From the NCBI RefSeq assembly GCF_020524165.1, contig NZ_JAIVKU010000005.1, forward strand, positions 372,001 to 436,000: 64,000 nucleotides of DNA, written 5' to 3'. This stretch comes from Guptibacillus hwajinpoensis (lineage in GTDB: Bacteria > Bacillota > Bacilli > Bacillales > Guptibacillaceae). Of the stretch, positions 58,944-64,000 are shown in pieces (position 1 is the stretch's first letter; the number at the start of each line of letters is the position of its first letter). Made by a program: the position numbers and the translations under genes. The notes beneath the pieces are model-generated. The model was not told the origin of the DNA, did no database searches, and was given only the letters and a program-made list of their open reading frames with translations.

Positions 58944-59723
58944 TTACCCGATCTTTCTCGCAATCGCATTTGATGGCTGATTGGCTTCTTCACAGTCCCA
59001 ATATGGAATCATGCTCTGACTCACACAATCATTCACAACACTTGAGGCTGCCAGCTGACCTAATTTCTTCCCCCGATGCTCCTCAATTGTTTCCATATCT
59101 AACGCATGAACCTTTCCAGCCACAAATCCTGAAAAACATAAACTCACAATCAGATTTTGAATGACAACACCATACCCAATTCCCTTATCCAAAAAGTCAG
59201 AAGGTGAAGCCCAGAATTCCGTTAGTTTAGACTGTAAAAAGCTTCTATTCTGAATCGAGTTGTTCTGATCGCCAAGAAGGTCTTCACTGATTTTTATGAC
59301 TTCATACTCTGGTTTAACAGAAGGTTGATGATGCGCTTTAGGATGGTCAAGACGATACACATTTTGATCGAATTTTTGCATGTGACGATGGGCGAAGAGC
59401 ATCTCGATCGTGTTATCCCATCTTGAATGATGTCCAATCGCGATAAAATACGTTAAGCCGAGCTCCCTTGCTTCAGGAATTATGTTTTGATCTAAATACT
59501 CATTCATCTCCTGAAGAAACCCTGTATTTTCTTCATCCCCAATAAAAAAGAATCCATCGTGATTTCCTAACCAGATCAGTCCTGATTTAGGGAAAACGAC
59601 ATGATCCACAAAAACGCGTCCAGGGTTATTCCCTTCAATGACGGCTTTCGCCTCTATATGCCCAACATCATTTAGTAACCTTTCACATTTGTAGAATTCA
59701 TCTTGATTAAGTTCATGAATCAC
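58944..59723 (-). CDS. GNAT acetyltransferase (GNAT_acetyltran, ZmaR-like)
   Basis: A 259-residue two-domain protein of the type that includes zwittermicin A resistance acetyltransferase. LIWLGNHDGFFFIGDEEN and the C-terminal GKVHALDMETIEEHRGKKLG, with ASSVVNDCV and WDCEEANQPSNAIARKIG, fit the family. The end comes right after KIG, where relatives continue with a final strand; a hydrophobic stretch follows in another frame, so a late frameshift may have shortened it. GTG 59723 follows AGGAGGA. Confidence 0.78.
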   Translation of the reverse strand: MIHELNQDEFYKCERLLNDVGHIEAKAVIEGNNPGRVFVDHVVFPKSGLIWLGNHDGFFFIGDEENTGFLQEMNEYLDQNIIPEARELGLTYFIAIGHHSRWDNTIEMLFAHRHMQKFDQNVYRLDHPKAHHQPSVKPEYEVIKISEDLLGDQNNSIQNRSFLQSKLTEFWASPSDFLDKGIGYGVVIQNLIVSLCFSGFVAGKVHALDMETIEEHRGKKLGQLAASSVVNDCVSQSMIPYWDCEEANQPSNAIARKIG

Positions 59724-59755
59724 GGTACTTCCTCCTACTGCAAAATTAATCAAAC

Positions 59756-60103
59756 CTATTCAAACACTTGACGCAGTTCAACCTGGCCCTCACCATGTCC
59801 TTGCGGGTCTGGCATGCGCATCGCCCACTCAACCGCTTCCTCTTTCGACTCCACATCAATGAGAATGAACCCGGCAGTTATTTCCTTCGTTTCAGGAAAC
59901 GGTCCTTCCGTAACCACCGGAGCACCGTGTGGATACGAAATACGCAACCCATTCGAACTTGGGTGTAGACCTTTTGCCATAACCCGAACGCCTGCTTTTA
60001 CTAATTCTTGATTGTACGTTGACATCGCTTCCCTCAGCTCAGCACTTGGTAGATTTCCAGCTTCCGAATTCCTTGATGCTTTCACGATCAGCATAAACAG
60101 CAT
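59756..60103 (-). CDS. YCII-related (DGPF) domain protein
   Basis: A 115-residue YCII-fold protein: MLFMLIVKASRNSEAG, LVKAGVRVMAKGLHPS, VTEGPFPETKEITAGFILID with the family's TEGPF motif, and AVEWAMRMPDP. These dimeric ferredoxin-like proteins are often associated with ECF sigma or VOC genes; two VOC genes lie nearby. ATG 60103 follows GAGGAGGG. Confidence 0.88.
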   Translation of the reverse strand: MLFMLIVKASRNSEAGNLPSAELREAMSTYNQELVKAGVRVMAKGLHPSSNGLRISYPHGAPVVTEGPFPETKEITAGFILIDVESKEEAVEWAMRMPDPQGHGEGQVELRQVFE

Positions 60104-60287
60104 CGATATCCCTCCTCTTTGAGAATCACTCACTTATTCAGATTCGCTCCATTCTATCAATTCGATACAATGAAAGAATCCTCCTTCCACCAAAAATCTG
60201 CGTTCATTTCATTCATTCTAGGAGGAGTGCTTAAGCACCTTATCGAACATACATGAGGAAGACACAACGACCATTTAGGAGGGAATT

Positions 60288-60683
60288 ATGGGAAGACTCG
60301 TACATTTCGAAATTCACGTCGATGACATGGACCGGGCAAAACATTTTTATGGAGAAGTATTTGGATGGACGTTTGAAGACTGGAGCGAATATGCTGGCAT
60401 GCCTTATTTTGGCGTGATCACTGGCGGTGACGATCAGCCTGGGATCAATGGTGCCCTCATGCAGCGACAAGGTCCACCTCCAGAACCAAATCAGCCCGTC
60501 AACGGCTATGCGTGTACCATGGGGGTAGGAGATTACGATACGATTGAAGCGAAAATTCTTGAAAAAGGCGGTGTGGTCGCATTGCCGAAATACGCGCTGC
60601 CGGGGATGGCGTGGCAAGGGTACTATAAGGATACGGAAGGGAATATCTTTGGGGTTCATCAGCCAGATGAAAATGCGAAGTAG
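60288..60683 (+). CDS. VOC family protein
   Basis: A 131-residue VOC protein: GRLVHFEIHVDDMDRAKHFYG, then EVFGWTFEDW at the start and YYKDTEGNIFGVHQPDENA at the end, resembling the PhnB/glyoxalase-like CFP30-type proteins. His and Glu metal ligands are present in both halves. ATG 60288 follows AGGAGGG. It is a single-gene unit. Confidence 0.88.
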   Translation: MGRLVHFEIHVDDMDRAKHFYGEVFGWTFEDWSEYAGMPYFGVITGGDDQPGINGALMQRQGPPPEPNQPVNGYACTMGVGDYDTIEAKILEKGGVVALPKYALPGMAWQGYYKDTEGNIFGVHQPDENAK

Positions 60684-60737
60684 CATTCGGTTAGAAAAGG
60701 CGCTTCACTCGCGCCTTTTTCCTTATTTCAGTACCTC

Positions 60738-61109
60738 TTAACGATGTTGATCAATTAAGATCGGATTACCATCTGGATCTACCAAAGTAAGATACGCCGG
60801 TCCTTCCGTTTCCTCGTCTGCCTCTTCAATTAAGCGAACGCCCTTTTCTTTCAACGTTTTTTGTAATTCTCGAACATCTGTGAATTCTTCTAGATTTTCA
60901 GCATTGTGATCCCAGCCTGGATTAAACGTTAGCGTGTTTTTCTCAAACATCCCCTGAAAGAGGCCAATGATCGTTGTATCATTTTTCAAGATAAGCCATT
61001 TCTGTTCAATGTCGCCACCTAACGTTTCAAACCCAAGATTTTCATAAAATTCTTTTGAACGATGAATATCCTTTACGCTTAAACTGATTGAAAATGCTCC
61101 TAGTTTCAT
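60738..61109 (-). CDS. VOC family protein
   Basis: A 123-residue VOC protein: [31 protein letters not shown] and the end [18 protein letters not shown]. It may bind metal and a small substrate; specific role unknown. ATG 61109 follows AGGAGGAG. The frame upstream to 61148 has no site. Confidence 0.88.
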   Translation of the reverse strand: MKLGAFSISLSVKDIHRSKEFYENLGFETLGGDIEQKWLILKNDTTIIGLFQGMFEKNTLTFNPGWDHNAENLEEFTDVRELQKTLKEKGVRLIEEADEETEGPAYLTLVDPDGNPILIDQHR

Positions 61110-61228
61110 TTGATCTCCTCCTATTAAATGAGTAGGCTCCCCAACCAATTCGGGTTAATCGCTGAGGGGTATCGTTACCTTTTTCGTAGTTCATTCAAGA
61201 ATTCCTTTTCCAATGTGCTAATTCCCGA

Positions 61229-61714
61229 TCAACTAACGACTGTATTTTCAGGTGTATAGTATTTCTCGTATCCGCTAAACTGTTCTAGGAATTTTTCAAT
61301 CCCTTTCCTTGCATCTTCTAAATTACCAAGTATATCTGAATGGGCTAAGAATTTTAACTCCATCAGCCAGTCTAGTTCATTAGCAAACTCGCTGTCTCCT
61401 ACTGGTAGATCGTTAACCATCGACAGCATGTATTCAACGCTAGAAAAATCTCGACTCTCAATCAGATACCGATGAATAAGTCCAAGAATCACTTTTACTG
61501 TAAACGTATCATCTACTTCTCCCTTAATAAGCTTTAGTTTCGAGCGTACATCAGCCGAGTGCTGATTAACAGCTAACGAGACGTCAATCAGTTCATACGG
61601 TGGATGATCTAGTTCTTCTATTAATTGGTCCGTCCATTGAATGACATCTTTTACGGTGAAATATTCAACCTCAAGACCCACTCGATGGATCTCTGCGGCA
61701 AACTTTAAATCCAT
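61229..61714 (-). CDS. Cytoplasmic protein, DUF2247-like
   Basis: A 161-residue, mostly helical acidic protein. The blocks WTDQLIEELDHPPYELIDVSL and DDTFTVKVILGLIHRYLIE resemble the DUF2247 type, some of which are immunity proteins of contact-dependent toxins; this assignment is tentative. ATG 61714 follows GAGGAGAAAACA. The nearby partial YwqH-YwqI locus is too far for a firm link. Confidence 0.6.
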   Translation of the reverse strand: MDLKFAAEIHRVGLEVEYFTVKDVIQWTDQLIEELDHPPYELIDVSLAVNQHSADVRSKLKLIKGEVDDTFTVKVILGLIHRYLIESRDFSSVEYMLSMVNDLPVGDSEFANELDWLMELKFLAHSDILGNLEDARKGIEKFLEQFSGYEKYYTPENTVVS

Positions 61715-61789
61715 TGTTTTCTCCTCATCTCGCTGTAAAATTTTTCTGTATGTTAAGTATTTCAAAAAAAATTCTGTAACACAATCATT

Positions 61790-61900
61790 CCTTTATTAAA
61801 AAAGGAACTTCATTTTTTAATTAATGCAGCGGCGGTATGCCTATTACTTGGAACGTGGCTGTACCCGATGCTAATCGGAATAGGTAGAAGAATATCATGA
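61790..61900 (+). pseudogene. Fragment of a membrane protein
   Basis: One plus-strand frame ends at a TGA (61898-61900) and encodes a hydrophobic stretch (NAAAVCLLLGTWLYPMLIGI) and GRRIS. It has no ATG, GTG or TTG start with a ribosome binding site. It may be the tail of a lost transporter gene. The remainder of 61715-62023 has only the promoter region of the MarR gene. Confidence 0.3.
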
Positions 61901-62023
61901 AAACGAAAGGTAATGTGTTAATGTTTTAAGGTGCTAGATCTTTGCTAGTCTATCAGATCATTTCCCGCTCAACGCATTTTATAGTAAAATAGAACTAAAC
62001 CTCTTAATGGAAAGGATCGATAT

Positions 62024-62497
62024 ATGGAAAATCAATTGCATTACATCATGAATCACATGCGTGCGGCATTCAAAGTGTTGGATAAGGAATGGCAACTGGC
62101 GGCAAAAGATCTAGGGATTACTCAAGCGGAACAACACATTTTGTGGATCGTATATCTAGAAAAATCCATTACCCTCACAAAACTAGCTGAATTTAGCCTA
62201 TTAGATATTTCAACAGTGGCTCAAGTAATAGCGCGTATGACAAAGAAGGACCTGATCATCCAATCGAAAATGGATCAGGATCGACGCATAACCTATGTAT
62301 CACTCAGCCCAGAAGGTGAGAACATTCTGCATACCTCTTCAACCTACGAATATCAATTCTGGAACTATATGAAGGAAATGGATCCACAGAAACTTGCTGA
62401 GTTCATGTCCATCATCTCTGATATGAACAAACACTTCTATGGCCATTCATTTGTAGAATGGGTCGAACAAACCTCAAAAAAGCCGATAGCTGATTAA
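62024..62497 (+). CDS. MarR family regulator, Hpr/ScoC-like
   Basis: A 157-residue winged-helix protein. KEWQLAAKDLGITQAEQHIL, WIVYLEKSITLTKLAEFSLL and DQDRRITYVSLSPEGENIL follow the ScoC (Hpr) pattern of Bacillus (EKDWQQWLKPYDLN..., NEHHILWIAY). ScoC represses extracellular protease and sporulation genes, so this may control the M6 and M14 enzymes; this is inference. It is shorter than ScoC at the C-terminus. ATG 62024 follows GGAAAGGAT. Confidence 0.83.
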   Translation: MENQLHYIMNHMRAAFKVLDKEWQLAAKDLGITQAEQHILWIVYLEKSITLTKLAEFSLLDISTVAQVIARMTKKDLIIQSKMDQDRRITYVSLSPEGENILHTSSTYEYQFWNYMKEMDPQKLAEFMSIISDMNKHFYGHSFVEWVEQTSKKPIAD

Positions 62498-62661
62498 CCA
62501 AATAAATCTTCAACAATTCGCCATTCAATGTGATTTTCGTGAGCAGAACAAGATTCACAAACGGTATAATGCTTCTCAATTAAATAAGCAACGTGCTGGC
62601 CGGGAGTAAAATTTCGATAACAGTTTTTACAAAAAAATTCAGTTGATTTTATACGAGACAC
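62494..62661 (-). CDS. 55-residue zinc-ribbon-like protein
   Basis: A GTG at 62661, preceded by AAGGAG at eleven bases, opens a 55-residue frame with two CxxC knuckles, FFCKNCYRNF and YTVCESCSAH, and a His-rich end. The pairing of knuckles and the coding-like composition indicate a real small zinc protein. It overlaps the convergent MarR gene by four bases. Confidence 0.65.
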   Translation of the reverse strand: MSRIKSTEFFCKNCYRNFTPGQHVAYLIEKHYTVCESCSAHENHIEWRIVEDLFG

Positions 62662-62757
62662 GGTATGAAAATCTCCTTACTTTTTAAGATATATAAAAGT
62701 GTACCGACTTCATTTTAAGATGGATAGTTTAGGTGTGTTTTGTATATGTTGGGAGGA

Positions 62758-62797
62758 GAAAAGAGCGTTTATCAATGAAAAGATAAGCGCTCTTTCG
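62758..62797. terminator. Orphan hairpin
   Basis: AAAGAGCG and CGCTCTTT, with an inner TTATC/GATAA pair, form a long stem. No gene ends directly before it, so it may belong to a small RNA or a lost gene. The 580-base region 62670-63252 otherwise shows no supported gene apart from the repeats at 63022-63051. Confidence 0.6.
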
Positions 62798-63021
62798 CGA
62801 GATGAATAATGAGAGAGCAAGTCTCTCTTCATCCATTTGTTTATGAAGACAACTTTAAACCAACCGCTACACCTAAAACCATCCTATAAAAACAATTCTT
62901 ATCCAACAACACACCTACTATTGCTCCACCCGATCTTCCAATTCTAGTCCACATGGCATTAGAAGTCCCCCATCGCTCTAGTATTCCTTGCATATTCCTT
63001 CTATGGTGGAGAAGAACATGT

Positions 63022-63051
63022 TAATTCCGCGATTTTCTGGATAATTCCGCG
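63022..63051. repeat. Two-copy repeat with 20-bp period (TAATTCCGCGA)
   Basis: TTAATTCCGCGATTTTCTGG at 63021 and ATAATTCCGCGAAACGTCAA at 63041 share an eleven-base core exactly 20 bp apart. The period equals that of the TTGGCCAA array at 211-310. Confidence 0.7.
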
Positions 63052-63252
63052 AAACGTCAAAACCCAGCTTATAACCTCTCCCTTACGTTGATCCAGTTGA
63101 CTACAGATTTAATGATCTTAATAACCTTTGTGCAGCATCTCCAGAATTCATCCTAACCCCCCCCCTTAACCATCATGTCCACACATATGAGACAAATCTG
63201 CAAACATAGACTCATAGTATGAAGTCAGATCTGTGGGTCAGGAGGTGTGTCA

Positions 63253-64000
63253 TGACGAATGTTCAACCTTCCATGCGTTTAAAGCTAAAGAAAGGCACGT
63301 TTTTCATGCCGGAACCGAGTGGAAGCGTCTATTTCAGAAACAATGCAGGTTCCTTTCGAATGGAAGGGAGCACGATCCATCAATGGATCGAAAAGCTGAT
63401 TCCAATGTATAACGGCGAATATTCGCTAGAAACCCTCACAGAGGGTCTAACAAAGCCTTATCGTGATCGAGTTTACGAGATTACAAATACCCTCTATACG
63501 AATGGGTTTCTTCGTGACGTTAGTCAGGACCGTCCCCACCAATTAAAACCACCTATCGTGGAGAAATTCGCTTCACAAATTGAGTACATCGAAAGCTTCT
63601 GTGATTCTGGAGCCTATCGGTTTCAGCAATACCGGCAGAAAAACGTTCTCGTTGTCGGAGAAGGCACCATGTTAATCGGTTTGGTTTCTTCCTTGCTTAC
63701 ATCCGGTTTGCCTCGATTCCAAATCCTACTAACAGATGAAAAGACGAGTCAAAATCGAATCAGACAATTAGAAGTTGCATCAAAAAAATCAGACCCTGAA
63801 GTCTCGATTGAGGTTGTGTTAAAAAGAGGTCCGGTGCCCTGGGAGGAACAGATCGAACGATTCGATGCGATTTTATATGTCTCCTCAGAAGAAAATGTAC
63901 AGGAGCTACGCAGTCTCCTCCATGCTTGTAAAGAAAAGAGAAAGACATTTCTCCCCGCCATCTGCGCGAAAGGCGTTGGAATGGCCGGCCCGCTTGTTAC
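63253..64000 (+). CDS. Thiazole-bacteriocin maturation protein, ThiF/E1-like (partial)
   Basis: An open frame from ATG 63253, after AGGAGGTG, runs off the window after 249 residues. It begins MTNVQPSMRLKLKKGTFFMP, followed by a region with ...GSVYFRNNAGSFRMEGSTIH and, near residues 135-150, NVLVVGEGTMLIGLVSSLL, a Rossmann GxGxxx turn of the ThiF/E1 type. This matches the 'putative thiazole-containing bacteriocin maturation protein' (ocin_ThiF_like) family, found with heterocycloanthracin-type precursors. It should bind the leader and present the peptide to a YcaO cyclodehydratase, probably encoded just beyond the edge. Confidence 0.85.

Noticed and set aside
61229..61714. Immunity protein for the missing LXG toxin
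   Set aside because: The DUF2247-like similarity is weak and the gene is 33 kb from the YwqH-YwqI pair, so no link can be claimed.
62721..62810. 29-residue plus-strand frame across the orphan hairpin
   Set aside because: No ribosome binding site, and the sequence is dominated by the hairpin.

Overview
The window looks like a chromosomal segment of a low-to-mid GC Firmicute of the family Bacillaceae. Support comes from strong AAGGAGG-type ribosome binding sites, many TTG/GTG starts, sigma-A, ECF and cre-like control sites, a ComK homologue, YwqH/YwqI proteins, an immune-inhibitor-A (M6) protease and many Bacillus-type lipoproteins. No rRNA, tRNA, intact transposase, prophage or CRISPR array was seen. 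I do not assign a species.

Layout. 1-7.7 kb: a cut-off gene end, then a minus-strand run of small genes (lipoproteins, Nudix hydrolase, P-loop kinase, NTP_transf_6 protein, GNAT) with one small broken gene, followed by an autoregulated padR/MFS pair and a pentapeptide-repeat protein. 7.7-20.5 kb: CzcD-type zinc exporter, a GntP permease with a cre site, a second padR with a frameshifted HAAS membrane protein, an orphan three-PAS histidine kinase, a LysR gene divergent from an SMR pair, and a DJ-1/ABM/LysR group. 20.5-32.4 kb: mostly small membrane proteins, GNATs, a ComK homologue, a YwqH-YwqI pair without its LXG toxin, a FadR-type GntR regulator beside a fatty acid hydroxylase, a BceB remnant and a putative zincin.

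32.4-40.5 kb is one long minus-strand sugar-acid operon: TRAP transporter (dctP, dctQ, dctM), KDG/KDGal kinase, KDPG/KDPGal aldolase, D-galactonate dehydratase, an AEC permease, an HPr/Crh-like protein without the catalytic histidine, and an SDR. A cre-like site precedes dctP and two hairpins lie inside the operon. 40.9-49.6 kb: DUF421 protein, secreted M14 carboxypeptidase, an ABC exporter operon with an Xre regulator, and a secreted M6 protease. 49.8-62.7 kb: an Xre protein with 28-residue tandem repeats, an ECF sigma/DUF4179 anti-sigma pair, HIT, APH, VOC, YCII, GNAT and Hpr-like MarR genes and many small membrane proteins.

The most notable system is split across the right end. At 57625-57939 lies a precursor of the heterocycloanthracin/sonorensin type, with 18 core cysteines in Cys-Xaa-Xaa spacing. 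At 63253, running off the edge, is a ThiF/E1-like thiazole-bacteriocin maturation protein. Together they indicate a thiazole-modified (TOMM/LAP) peptide system whose remaining enzymes probably lie just beyond base 64000.

The intergenic DNA carries at least three families of interspersed repeats: nine copies (one degenerate) of a palindrome GGGGTCAGG-NNCGNN-CCTGACCCC, four copies of a GTGCCTGTCACC element, and three copies of a GTGGGACG hairpin. There are also two arrays with an exact 20-bp period.
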